Of a stretch of 64,000 nt of DNA, positions 12,176 through 23,756 are shown piece by piece (position 1 is the first letter of the stretch; every line of letters begins with the position of its first letter). The notes under the pieces were generated by a model. It worked only from the letters and a program-made list of their open reading frames with translations, was not told where the DNA came from and searched no databases. The position numbers and the translations under genes were made by a program. Source of the DNA: Lycorma delicatula (taxonomy: Eukaryota > Arthropoda > Insecta > Hemiptera > Fulgoridae); contig NC_134461.1 of assembly GCF_047948215.1 (NCBI RefSeq), positions 90,602,245-90,666,244 of the forward strand. Reading direction: 5' to 3'.

Positions 12176-14739
12176 AACTGTGTATTATAAAATTAGAAAT
12201 AAATATTTTTACATAACAATATGAAAAAAATTCATAATTTTGGTTATTGTTTTTCAATAAAAAGGAATATTATTTTATTATAATGATAAAAATAGATTTA
12301 AAATTATGAAATTGAAAAATAAAATGAATGGTAATTTGAGCAGGGAAAGTTATGCAGTTCATTGCCGGCTTTTTACGTATAACATATAACAATAACAATT
12401 TCGTTAAAATTTAACGCAAGTGTAGAATATTGACTAGAATAATTAAAAAAATATATATTTTAATGAATTTCATTACCTCAATAAAATTTTTTTATATACT
12501 GTTTGCTCACGAATGACCGATTTTAATATTCTATAACAACAAATCTCATATTGATAAAATGATTATGTAACAAGGCATAAGTTGTCACAAATTACAACAT
12601 TATTCATGCCGTGAAAAGTTATATGCGAGTAGTAGTAATGTAAATAATTTTGACTAGTGACTCTTGTCAAACTTTAACGTGGCAACAGAAAAAACTTCCA
12701 CTAAAAACTTTTAAGAATACCATTGTTTAAATATGCGACTATAATACTAGTATTATTCATAGATCGGATACAGTCGTTTGCCGACTAAAAAAGATCTACG
12801 TCAGTATAAAGTAATATTATATTCGAAAATATCAGTTTTTGTCTACCCTACTGCTACATTCTTTGTATGAAGAAGACTATTACTGAAGGATAGAAGGTAG
12901 AGAAGATCTTACCAGATGATCTTTATGAATTTCAGGATGTGACTTACTTATTTTTTATCTTAAACTGTAATCACTCTGTTGAATATTAATTGATAATCAT
13001 TAATGCATAATACAAAGAAAAAACATCAATTACTGTGGAAAGAAGTTTTCCAGTATACTGAGAGGAGGGTGTAATAAGGCTATCAATGTTATTTGATGAT
13101 TTGGTAATTACAGCTCTTAGAAGAGAAGTGGTGGTGGTTCGTTGCTATGACTACCGCCAATAGCAATGAGGAACTGATATCTGCTAGTCCAAATCCTACA
13201 AAATTTCATTTTCAAGATTAGTTATGCCTTATTTCAAACGTCTGTAATACATATCTGTACAAATATGTATAATTATATATAATATATAAATATGTAAAAC
13301 AAATATATAATATCTGTATTATAAGCATACAGTATTACTATTATTATTACAGCAGTACTATAAGTGTTCTTTTAACTATTTGTTAACAATATTTCACTAT
13401 CATAAATAAGTATTTATAGTTTAAAATGTTAATAAAAAATAGAACTAATTTATTTGTATGAATATTAAATTTGAAACTGAATTCTAAATTTTTAAAATTA
13501 TTATTATTTAAAAACGAAAAACAAAATTCCATATTAGGATTACAAAAATATCAGCAAATGCTTTAGGTTACATATTTGTGTGCTTTTCCTGTTTTATAGC
13601 TTTCTATTTTTTCCAGTAGAACGGTCTTACAACTCTAACTTACAACAGCGAAAACAGAATAAAAATAAAATTCGTTCTCATATCTGTCTATTTTTATTTT
13701 AGCCTATATTTTCTAAACATTTATGTGTGATAAGTACACGAGTGAGTGTGCGTATATGTATGTAGTTACAATAATGAAATGAATAAAGGGAACAAATATA
13801 TAAAAAAAGATATCGTTGAATTCATTTTTTTCTAGGTCATTTCTAATTCATGGGTAATAAATTTGATCCAATAATGTAGTAGACTGTGTCCTTTATCTGA
13901 TTGAATTTTACGCTCTGCCTGAAAATCAATAACTTCTTATATTTATACGGTATTTTTTAATCTTCTAATTGATTTAATCTCTACTACTGTTATTATTATA
14001 CTTACTTTTCTTTTAATTAATTTAATTTTAATTTTTATAATCTCCTTAAAAAAACAGTAATAAGTGGTTTAATCATAAACTTACTTTGAATAATTAAAAA
14101 GAATATTGTTTTTACATGAAATTAAATTTTTTATAATTACATATTACCAATAAGATGAACATAATTAAAATTATATCGGAAATATATAGTGTGTTTATAA
14201 AAGTGTTAGTGTTTATAAAAACCGTGTTATAAAAAACAGAGTTTTAAAAGAACTCATGTGTTCGTTACATCTTAATTTAAAGATCAAAAACAAGATTATA
14301 ATTATGCAACGAATTTAATAAAAGAAGGATATACTCCAATGAAAATGAAAAATCAATGGAAAAAATTCAACAAAGAATGAACATTAGAAAATTTAGAAAT
14401 CGTTAAATTAAAAGGCAACAATAAAACGATCATAAATGAACAGATCAACAATCAAGCGGATGTCCTTTTCAAGAACCTCAATTTATTAAAAACAGGAAAT
14501 AGTTAAATAGAATTAAAAGATAAGTATAGCCATTAAAAACTAATAAACAAGATGAAGGGCAAATAAGGCATGACGTCAAATATAGGGAGGGCCATTGTCT
14601 AAACGCTATGTTAACAGAAATTTAAAAGTACCAGCACAATACGTTTTGGCAGTGGAGTGATTCCGAAACGCGTCAACAAGTGAGATAAGAATGAAGCTAA
14701 GAAAGATAAGAGTACTCAACATAGAAACTGAAAGATTTT
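12176..14739. other. AT-rich DNA, no gene seen
   Basis: About 2.5 kb without a recognised coding relic or shared repeat. A mildly GC-richer patch at 13040-13200 has no frame longer than a few tens of codons. Confidence 0.5.
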
Positions 14740-16211
14740 TACTCATTTTTGGACCATTCATATTATCTGGCTGCTTAAATGCTGAGGTCTACTTGCATCT
14801 TGTTCTTTCTTCAAGAAGAATTGCTGCAGCTGCTTGAAGATGTTCCTCTTTTGTCGAAACACCTGCTGAATAATCTGATCGCGAACATCGGCAGTCATGT
14901 CATTGATTTGCCTTGATACAGTATCGTTAGAATACGGGATTTAAAAAAAAATTCCGGCTTCTTCCACGCCTGTTAAAACATTGACCACATCAACTGCAGC
15001 AGGTAATATGAAATTTTCTGCGGTTTTATGGGGTTTAGACGTCTTAGCTTTCTTAATGCAACCCACCGGGTTGGTCTAGTGGTTAATGCGTCTTCCCAAA
15101 TCAGCTGATTTGGAAGTCGAGAGTTACAGCGTTCAAGTCCTAGTAAAGCCAGTTATTTTTACACGGATTTGAATACTAGATCGTGGATACCGGTGTTATT
15201 TGGTGGTTGGGTTTCAATTAACCACAGATCTCAGGAATGGTCGATCTGAGAATGTACAAGACTACACTTCATTTACACTCATACATATCATCCTCATTCA
15301 TCCTCTGCAGAATTATCTAAACGGTAGTTACCGGAGGCTAAACAGGAAAAAGAAAGAAAAAAATGCTTTCTTAATGCTACGAGATACGATATAGTTAAAG
15401 TGTACTTTTATTAGTATGGCTGGATTTACAAATAGAAGCTTGTTGATTTCTCAAAAATTGTAATTTTCTTTCGAAAAATTCCAAGGGTTTGCTTTTATGA
15501 TCCTGATGTTTAGTTCCAAGTCTTAAATTAATTTTGATGACTTCATGATTTCACCGGAGAGGATTGTGGCTTTCATAACTCAAGCAAAACGACGCACTAT
15601 GGCTTTCCAACCAGTGAGGTAAAACCACAATTTAAATTACTGTCATTGTACAATCTGGTCTTTTTACCAATAGATTCACTTGATGTACGAGTAGGTGGCT
15701 CACTTCATTTTTTCACAAATTTATCCATTTTGTATAACAATCAAATTGAAAAAAAGAGTTACAGCGTTTGACCGCAAACTAAAATACCGAAACCTGAATT
15801 ATTATTATTTTCAATGAAAATTTGCTTTTAAAAACTTAAATAAAGGCACACGCCAGACGCACGCTTTGCAATCGAAACTAAACTGACGTTTTCAATCCCT
15901 TACACGCCTCTTTTGTACAACTGAGAGCACTATACGTTTAAATGTATCATATGAATATTCGAACATGAGGCTCTCAGAATAAATATAATGCAAGTAGACC
16001 AAACTGTAAGGAGTACGAACACATCAAGTTTGAACCTGTAAATTTTTTATATTTGTACTCTTCATACATTTATATTCAATCCGTCGCTATCAACGAAGCT
16101 ATTTTTTAACAGGTTTCATTGGACTGCGGTTGGGGAGTCACAAAATATTCATTATATATTCTCTTTCTTACTTTTTGGGGGTCGTAGAGTTAAAAAGGTT
16201 GAAAATCACTG
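14740..16211 (-). pseudogene. hAT (ZBED/Buster-like) transposase relic
   Basis: The minus strand translates, with frameshifts, into a BED-zinc-finger/hAT transposase N-terminal half. Recognisable segments are LSGEIMKSSKL and KPLEFFERK (about 15590-15470), then KPHKTAENFILPAA and NDTVSRQINDM with RDQIIQQV (about 15045-14870). These match the conserved order KPLEFFERK, ILPAA, NTVxRRI, DxxxQL of ZBED5/SCAND3-like proteins. The BED cysteines are not preserved. Stops and frameshifts exclude function. Upstream, at 16176-16211, the minus strand starts CAGTGATTTTCAACCTTTTT and GACCCCC, close to the CAGTGGTTCTCAACC terminal inverted repeat of this hAT group, so the 5' end of the element is visible. 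The 3' terminus was not found. The coding relic is split by a SINE at 15060-15364. Confidence 0.75.
15060..15364 (+). mobile_element. SINE B copy 2, with 13-bp TSD
   Basis: Full-length copy. A box TGGTCTAGTGG at about 15073 and B box GTTCAAGTCC at about 15132 both fit the polymerase III consensus. A palindromic CAAATCAGCTGATTTGG follows the A box. The body runs through GGGTTTCAATTAACC and CATCCTC to CCGGAGGCTAAACAGG, with an A-rich tail (AAAAAGAAAGAAAAAAAT). It is bounded by perfect 13-bp direct repeats GCTTTCTTAATGC at 15047-15059 and 15365-15377, and sits inside the hAT transposase relic. Confidence 0.92.
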
Positions 16212-16408
16212 GTCTAGATAAACTAGTTGGGCCCTAAAACGTAAAGATATGCAAAATCCCGATACCCCATTTTTAACATGATTACCATACTTTACCCTTT
16301 GATATAGTTATTCTACCTATATTCGCCGGGTAAGTAATAAATCAAAATTATTCAATTTAAAGTCAAAAGTATGAATTTTATGCTTATTTGAATTTATTTA
16401 AAAAATAT

Positions 16409-16465
16409 ATGGAAAAGCGAATCATAAATATATTTAAAAAATATATTTATGATTCGCTTTTCCAT
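16409..16465. repeat. Perfect 27-bp inverted repeat, 3-nt spacer
   Basis: Arms 16409-16435 and 16439-16465 are exact reverse complements; the outer part reads ATGGAAAAGCGAATCATAAA. The spacer is AAA. A perfect palindrome of this length would extrude or be unstable if old, so it is probably recent or maintained. No transposon body is attached. Confidence 0.85.
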
Positions 16466-17835
16466 TTGATTCTGGGCCAGTCTTTCAGCATAAAAATATA
16501 TTTTATGGAAAAAAAAAACAGTAGAAAATGTTCTGAATTATCAGTGAAATAAGTCCCTTATTGTTTTCCAAAATTTAATATTTTTGTTTTATTTGTGTTA
16601 CTTTACTTCAAAGATTAATTTTTTTATTTATTTTATTTGATCAAATACAAATCACATGATTTGATATAGTCACTTATAATTAATTTAATATATAAATTTT
16701 TTCCTAGCACCGAGTAGAAGGTAAGAAAAAATAATTAAAAAAAAAAAAAACTGCTTTATATATTTATGTTTTTTTTTTCATTGTTCGAAGGCAATGATCT
16801 TTTCTTTTGTAATACTATATATACTAATGTATTTTTATCGAGTATAATAAAATACTTTTAATAATAGGATCGGTTAGCAATAAAATCTGGTAAAGACGGC
16901 AAGCTGACCGGGACCGCACATTTGTGTTTCTTTAAAAGACGTGCAGGGTTAGACTATACTATGTAAAGCATTACTATTACATTTCAGGTTAAACTGAAAC
17001 GGGAATCGAATGTTTTGATTTGATCGTACGATTAGATAAGTTACTCCACTGTTCATTCGAAAGCAGAAAGAAGAACTTCTTAAGATTCTTTGTCGGGTAC
17101 CTTGTTGGATCGGATTGGCAATCAGGCTACTGGGTAGTCTTGCATTACATCCACCAGTTGTATAGTGTATATAAACTGTGTATAAGGGTGACCTTTTTTT
17201 TATAGATCGTTTGAAAATGTTATCATAAAAAAACGATTCAGTTAAAAAGTTTTATTTATTTATTTTATATTTATAAAATTTAAAAATCCGTCTACCTGAA
17301 ATTTCATTAATATGATAAAACAAAACATATTTTACGTATTTGTCTTAATATGTAAAATAAATTATTTCGTATATAAAAACCATTAGCTCGGATCAGAGAA
17401 TAACTTAGTACAACTTATATATCCGATTAAAACTTTTCCCCGTCATTTTGAAGTTTTGTAAAAAATGTTTTAGAGTTTATATGCGGTAAATAATTCGTTA
17501 CGATCATCAGTTAGCCAAAATTACTCATGATGATCGATCTTATTCGAAATTACTTTGGAACTTTTATTTTGAAAAAAAAGAAAGTTGAACCGTGAAAATT
17601 CAACTCAAACTATAAACTAGAAATTTTAGAACCTCTTTAGAAATATTTATTAAAAGTAGATTTTTTTATAATACTGTAAGTTTATTGCACTTAATAAAGG
17701 AAGTCAGAAAACTTAAATCATGCTTATCTTGGTTAAAAACCACGTGACTTGTATTGTAGTCGTATTATTTCGAGTATTTTTTGTTTCATCAAATCAGTAT
17801 TAGTCGCGCTATGTCTTTAATAATGAGATATGAGT

Positions 17836-17840
<5 letters not shown>
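16466..17840. other. AT-rich DNA, no gene seen
   Basis: A GC-richer patch at 16870-17200 holds a 61-codon chance frame with no recognised domain. Otherwise nothing supported. Confidence 0.5.

Positions 17841-17881
<41 letters not shown>
17841..17881. repeat. (TA)n microsatellite
   Basis: About 20 uninterrupted TA dinucleotides. Confidence 0.95.
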
Positions 17882-17883
<2 letters not shown>

Positions 17884-18728
17884 GAATTATACGTGATATG
17901 ACTCTGAATTTTAATAACTCGCTTTACAATGACAGTAAGTCATCACGGGTGGTCTTACTTTATTCCCTAATCATACATACACATCAACGAACAATCATAC
18001 AAAATTACCAATATTTTAAGGAAATAAGGTTACTGTGTCGCTTTCAAAACAATAAGTAAAATATACAAGATCATACAGAATATTAATAAACATAGATAAT
18101 CATAAACAGTATGCACAAATTGAACTGTAATGATTGCATTAAATATTACATTAGGTAGGTAATATAGCCTACCTAGCTAATATAGCTAGCCTAGTGGGTG
18201 AACGTGCATTCACCCACACATATACAACAAACATGACATTTCAGAATCAACATTTTGTAAATCTTCTCATAGATATATATCATACATACAAAAACATTAA
18301 TTTTACACATAGTAGATAAAAGTTATATTTGAAAACAATATACTAGTAGAATTAATAAAAAACACATAATTTGATAAAAACAATATAATAAATGAACAAA
18401 CACAATTAAACTGAAAAAGCTTCTTAAATTAAACACTGCTAGAATTAGAGGAAAATCATACTATAGTTTAAAAATTATTTCTGATAATTATTAGTTATTC
18501 AAATTTGTTTTTTAAAACTTGGAATTTAGAATTTACAATTTTTTCTGAATGTTTAAAAGATGAGGTAGAACATTTAAATGTATTACTTAATTTTTTAATG
18601 GCATAGAAGAATGGGAAAACGTTGAGGTGGGTGGGTGAAAGGAGATAATAGTGTAATATTTTTTAATTTGCAGTTTTTTATTTATTTAAATTACTCTTGT
18701 AACTTTGAATTATCCTGTTTAATTATTT
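17882..18728. other. AT-rich DNA with a 9-bp hairpin
   Basis: No gene. A hairpin GTGGGTGAA/TTCACCCAC lies at 18194-18217 beside the small repeats TAGGTAGGTAATATAG and CTAGCTAATATAG. Confidence 0.5.
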
Positions 18729-18780
18729 CTTCTTTTAGGTAGATACTTCCTTTTAGGTAATACTTCTTTTAGGTAGATTT
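18729..18780 (+). repeat. 17-bp x 3 minisatellite
   Basis: Three near-identical units CTTCTTTTAGGTAGATA, with the third running into the start of repeat family F. The TTTAGGTAGATTT unit matches the left end of family F, so the array may have grown from that end. Confidence 0.7.
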
Positions 18781-19556
18781 CATAAGAAAGCTACCTGTTG
18801 TAATGGGTACCATGATTGGACTTCCGGAAAATTTCGACATATTTCACATCCTCCAGACCTCAAAACCACCGTCAGCTCAAAAGTTTATATATATATATAT
18901 AAACTTTATATATATATATATATATATAAATTTCTTGTGAACACGATAACTACCGTCATTTTCTACCAATCACTTTCAAATTGTTCCTTAAAAATAACTC
19001 GTCCCAAAATATCGGTCGAGTTCGTTAACGGCCAAAATCGGACCATGGGTGTTGAAATGGGGGGACTTTTTCGAAAACAAAACAAAATATCGCTATAAAT
19101 TTCTTATTAAATAAAGTATCGAATTCGTTTAAAGCTCCTACTATTCTTTAGATAAGAGCCTAGAAGTTAGGTACGTAAATTTTTTTTCATATCACCAACC
19201 ATTAGTCCAGGGAGTGGCAAAAATGGGGTTTTAGAGACAAAAAATCATACTTCCCTTAACAGGCACTATCGAATCGCTTTAAAGTGGTCGTTAGTTCTCT
19301 AAAAATTACTTAAAACTTTTGTCTGAAACAATTTTTGATATGCCAACCTTTACGGCACGGGATGACCGAAATATTGCTGGAATTGTAAGAAGTGGCTTGT
19401 CGTACGCTAAACAATTGAAACGTTTTTCACATGCAACCATTGTCGTATTGAGTAAATTTGAAGTTTTTCTTAACTTTAATGTGTAAATGTTTTTTATCCC
19501 CTACTTAGCACCGGCGAAATCTACCACCGCCTTCCGGCATGCCGAAAGAGATTTTT
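18770..19556 (+). repeat. Repeat family F, copy 2 (hairpin end)
   Basis: Matches 4904-5686. The left end GGTAGATTTCATAAGAAAG ends in CTACC and can fold on itself (GGTAG/CTACC). The right end reads GGCGAAATCTACC then CTTCCGGCATGCCGAAAG, a 9-bp stem with one mismatch, and ends in a T-run. A (TA)n run interrupts it at about 18886-18928. No conserved open frame. Confidence 0.7.
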
Positions 19557-19705
19557 CTTTTTTTCTTTACATATTTTATGTACATTTTAAATAAAGTTTG
19601 TAACAACCATTATACTCTTCTTTTTTTGTTAAAAAAATCCATTAATTCAGAACAAATTTGAAGTACGTGGGAATATGGAAATGGAATTTTGTAACTTCTG
19701 AAAAA

Positions 19706-19785
19706 TGCCGTGTCAGGGATTCGGACCCGGAACTCCTGCTTGAAAGGCCGAGAAGCAACCACTTTTCTACGGGAGATCGACTTTC
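19706..19785 (-). mobile_element. tRNA-like SINE C head, diverged
   Basis: On minus: GTTGCTTCTCGGCCTTTC, then GGAGTTCCGGGTCCGAATCC, with a B-box-like GGTCCGAATCC. It corresponds to the head of the SINE at 29405-29559. No 3' body remains that I can recognise. Confidence 0.5.
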
Positions 19786-19869
19786 ATTTTACACATTTTT
19801 GGTTATCCTATTATTAATTTATATTAGTTACGTTGTATCTTTTCTGATGAATTTGAAGTTTAATAACTT

Positions 19870-20075
19870 TCTTTTTCTGCCTTTAGCCTCCGGTACCACC
19901 GTAAGGTATTACTTCAGAGGATGATATGTATGAATGTAAATGAAGTATAGTCTTGTACAGTTTCGAGTCGATCGTTCCTGAAATGTATGGTTAATTGAAA
20001 CCCAACCGCCAAAAAACACCGGTATCCACAATCGAGTATTCAAATCCGTATAAAATTAACTCTCTACTGGGATTT
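19870..20075 (-). mobile_element. SINE B copy 3, 5'-truncated, with TSD
   Basis: Minus-strand copy lacking the tRNA-like head: on minus it begins within the CCCAGTAGAG region and keeps ATACGGATTTGAATACTCG, GGTTTCAATTAACC and CCGGAGGCTAAAGGC. It is bounded by the direct repeat AAGTTTAATAACTT at 19856-19869 and 20076-20089 (14 bp, perfect). Because the target duplication abuts the truncated end, the truncation happened during insertion and not by later deletion. Confidence 0.85.
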
Positions 20076-20089
20076 AAGTTTAATAACTT

Positions 20090-20858
20090 GCTTGATAATA
20101 AAAGGTAAAAAAAATGAGGGTTTTAATTTTATTCCCGTTTCAATTTTGTGTTGTAATTTGTAATTTCATTGTAATTTTCATTGCATTTCATGTAATTTCA
20201 TTGCATTAGTAAAGTCTGTTTTAAAAACAGAGATGAGAAACTATAGAAATTACCTTTTTTGATTATTTTTTTTAACCCATTTGGAATTCTCAAAAATATT
20301 TCCAAATTATGTCTTCTTAACTGCCTAATTAGTAAGTAATCTTTTCTTACTGTTTTTAATCTTTTTGGTTTTTTTCTGGCCAATGATTTTTCAGTTATGA
20401 GCCATTTTCTTAGGAATAACATTTTATTGTTTACAATTGTTTATGTACATTGTTTATTTTTAAAAATGAAAAAAATTGGTTTGTACCTTTTGATATGATA
20501 TTTAAGAAAATATGTAGACTATATAATTAAAAAACAATTAAATCGTGGATGAAATACTTATTGTTATTAAATAAATGATCAATATTTCAGTAGAACATGT
20601 ACAAAGACTGCTACAAGAAAATAATTATCCGGTGTATTATACTATGAGCAATCATACATAATTAGATATCTATGTCATTGTGTAATGGCAACAATAAATT
20701 TCTCTTTCTGTGTCAGTTGTTGAAGCAGACATTTTACAGAATTTCTTTTATTAAATACAACAATATCTCTTTCACAATAATGTTTGCTTTTAATTATTAA
20801 ATACATATTTTTAATATTCAGTTTATCAAAATGGATATCCTACGAATAGATAATTTTT
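20090..20858. other. AT-rich DNA, no gene seen
   Basis: Chance frames only. Confidence 0.5.
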
Positions 20859-21705
20859 TACTTTCCCGACCAGATAGCACTGTAGCTTTAGAAGGGAAAG
20901 TATTATATATAGATCCAATTTGGATATATGCATTTTTCACCGGATCTCGACGTTTTGACATCTAAGAAACTCCAAAAAACTTGATAGAAATTTTCCGGAT
21001 GTAAATGTCCGTACGTATGTGTACGGCGTTGCTGTCTCTAAATTACTTTGTAATATAGAACTTCAGACCTAAATTACTCCAGAATTACAGGACCGATTTT
21101 TTTGATCAAACTTGGTCAGTACTTCTGTAATGGGGTATTGATATGATTAAATTTTCAACTTAAAAGATCAAGGGGGTAAGGCTGTAGTAAGATCACCCTC
21201 ATTATCTCGAGATTTTGCATAATTAAGTTATATTTTTCTTACACACATTTGTTCATAATTAAAAAATAACAATATTTGAAGAAAACGTTTTTGCATAATC
21301 GCATTCCCACTCCAAATTATGCTGTTTTAGTCGTCTGCTATGTTGTAATGTCACAGATGAGCGGTAGAATTAAATAAATGAATAATAATTAAGGTGTAAA
21401 AAAATAACACGGTCTGACTGGGTCTCGAACTCGATCGCCCGATTGATTCGGTACCTAGTGCGTTAAGCCTCGCGGCTACACCAGTTACCCTGACCATACA
21501 AGCGTTCTATGTAAGTTGTGAAATTAAATTATTTTAGTTAGTACCGACCGCCACCGTTCGTATCGTCACACCCACGCGAATTAAATACGGTATGGGCGCG
21601 CGCATTAATTAGAATCATTGAATTAAATACACGAAAAAATATTATATTTAAATAAAAAGATAAATATTTCAAACTAAGCTGTGTGTGTAAGCCGTGTATC
21701 AGAAA
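20859..21705 (+). repeat. Repeat family D, copy 1 (hairpin end)
   Basis: The left end is a stem-loop: TACTTTCCC at 20859 pairs with GGGAAAGTA at 20894-20902. The body matches the reverse of 39108-40191 through TTTTCACCGGATCTCGAC / AAACTTGGTCAGTAC / ATGTCACAGATGAGCGGTAG and, near the right end, TTAGAATCATTGAATTAAAT. Similarity fades at about 21705. There is no shared open frame. A tRNA-like stretch at 21405-21495 is absent from the other copy. Confidence 0.7.
21405..21495 (-). mobile_element. tRNA-like insertion in family D
   Basis: On minus: AACTGGTGTAGCCGCGAGG resembles an A-box region, and GATCGAGTTCGAGACCC is a good B box (GAGTTCGAGACCC). The equivalent position in the 39-kb copy of family D lacks it. 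It does not fold into a clean cloverleaf with matched acceptor ends by eye, so it is called tRNA-derived and not a tRNA gene. Confidence 0.5.
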
Positions 21706-22006
21706 TAACCCACAGTTTAGGACTTTCACGGAAAAAAGCTGCATTCCAGAAAAGTCCTACAATTGTATCACTTTGTTTTTAAATTTCCTAAATTAAAAAA
21801 AAAACCCGGACGAAATAGCTATTACATGGAAATTTTTACAACAAAACTGTTCGTTTAAAAATGTCCAAAATGGACAAAGTCAATGAAAATAAATTTGTTA
21901 CAAGGCAGTTCTAGGTAATATTTTTTAGAATACTTTTGTTTTAGTTTGACGGGGACATAAGATGGTAACGCGTTACGATAAAAAGTCGTGAAAAAAGATT
22001 CTTTTT

Positions 22007-22662
22007 TACTTCCTTGTAAGTAAGAGAAGTATTGTGATCGCGAAAATTTTCGGTTATCAGATTTCAACAGAATTATCCATTTTTACCATCCCTGGATCCA
22101 TTTTGACTAGTTCGGCGTGTACGTACAAAGTATCTCACATAACTCAAAAACGATTAGCCGTAGGATGTTGAAAGATTGGATTTAGGACTGTTGTAACATC
22201 TAGTTACCTACCGTTTTGATTGCAATCGACTGAACCAAAAGTGTCCAAAAAAAGCCCATAGTCCAAAACAATCTGAACTTTGGATTTTTTTTTTAATTGC
22301 AGTAATAAGCCCTCATTGAGAGATTTGCAACGATATATCATAAGTGGTACTTATTTTCATTGGGTCCAGAGTTATAGCCAATAAAATTTTAATTAATGAA
22401 ATATTTGGATCTTAGAATGCGCATCGGTTCGAATCAGTGGTCGTCTCCCTTTTTTTAATTTCAGTTGTATATTGATTTATTAATAATTATTAACCTCTGA
22501 TTGTAAAAAAATTCGATCATTAATAATTCAACAATAACAATTAAAAAAGAAAATTATCAGAAGTTTATAATGAAATAGAATTTTACGTACTTTTCATTTA
22601 AAAAAAATGTGTATATGTAATTTAATAGGCGTTCAAGGAAGTCACGTGCTGTTCACATCAGA
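22007..22662 (+). repeat. Repeat family A, copy 3
   Basis: Begins TACTTCCTTGTAAGTAAGAG and runs through GTATTGTGATCGCGAAAA, CGATTAGCCGTAGGATG and CTCATTGAGAG to AAGGAAGTCACGTGC..CACATCAGA. Single, not paired with an inverted partner nearby. Confidence 0.8.
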
Positions 22663-23455
22663 GTTTTTAAATTTAAATCTATTAGCTCTTAAAACAAAAT
22701 ATAATGTTTATCAAATTTAGTAGCTATCATAATTTATGTTTAATTAGATCAAAATTGTTACAAAACACAAAGGATTCCAGTAAATTATGCCATTTCAATA
22801 ATTTATCTGACACCTTAAGCTTTAATAATCTATTTGAAATATACAGGGAGTCAAACCGGACGAAATAGATGCGAGCCTTACAATACAAACAAAGCAAGTC
22901 AAAGTAAAGAATTCTTAAAACAGATGATAGGAAGGATATGCTAATATAAATTAAATTCTAATAAATTTTCCTAAAATAATATTGTGAAATTATTAGTTTT
23001 TTTGTAGCCTGGTCGTAAATTATTATTATTATAAATATTTTTTGTTTTTAGAGGACGATTAATATCATGTTAGAATTAAATTAAAAAGCAGTCAATTTCA
23101 TTCTTCTTAAACTAAATATCAATGTTAGTTACATCATCAATCTGCTTAATTTATCACTTAAAAAGCTTCAGCTGGTATTTCGGTGTAGAATTTCTCAAAA
23201 AAAAATTTGTGGTAAAATAAAACTTAATAATACGTATAACTTAATAATGTTTTAATATACTATATCTAAATTTGAAGATAAAATTATGATAAAAAACGTT
23301 TTCTTAAAATCTAAAGCTAGAAAGATAGTCATTTCGATTGTCAAATAATCATGTCGAAAAATAATAACAAAACGTATTATAGTCATCTTTCAATAAACAG
23401 TATGTTATGTTTTAGTATATATTATTATTTAGTATATACATACATATTATATATA
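22663..23455. other. AT-rich DNA, possible MITE end at 22843
   Basis: No gene. TACAGGGAGTCAAACC at about 22843 looks like a TA-flanked terminal repeat, and CCGGACGAAATAG after it recurs at 21809. No matching opposite end was found. Confidence 0.4.
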
Positions 23456-23497
23456 TGTATGTATATACATATATACATATATATATATATATATGTA
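23456..23497. repeat. TA/TATG-rich microsatellite
   Basis: Runs of TATATGTA and (TA)n. Confidence 0.85.
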
Positions 23498-23756
23498 TAT
23501 ACTAAATAAGTTAGAAAAATTATCCAAATTAATAGAACATTTTCTAATGCAATTCATTAGATCAACAACCAAACAAACTTATTTAGTTTTTTTATATTTG
23601 TCTAACCAAAGAATACAGTTTAGTCATTATTTTATATATGTATTTATTATACGGGTCACCGAAAATTGTATCTTCCTATGTAACTGGAACTGCAAAATAA
23701 TCGGGATATCATCAAGTTTTTTTTTAGAGGTGACCGGCTGTGATCTTGAGCCGATG

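Noticed and set aside
15060..15364. A functional tRNA gene at the SINE heads
   Set aside because: A and B boxes are present, but the head lacks a closed acceptor stem, is joined to a SINE body and has target duplications.
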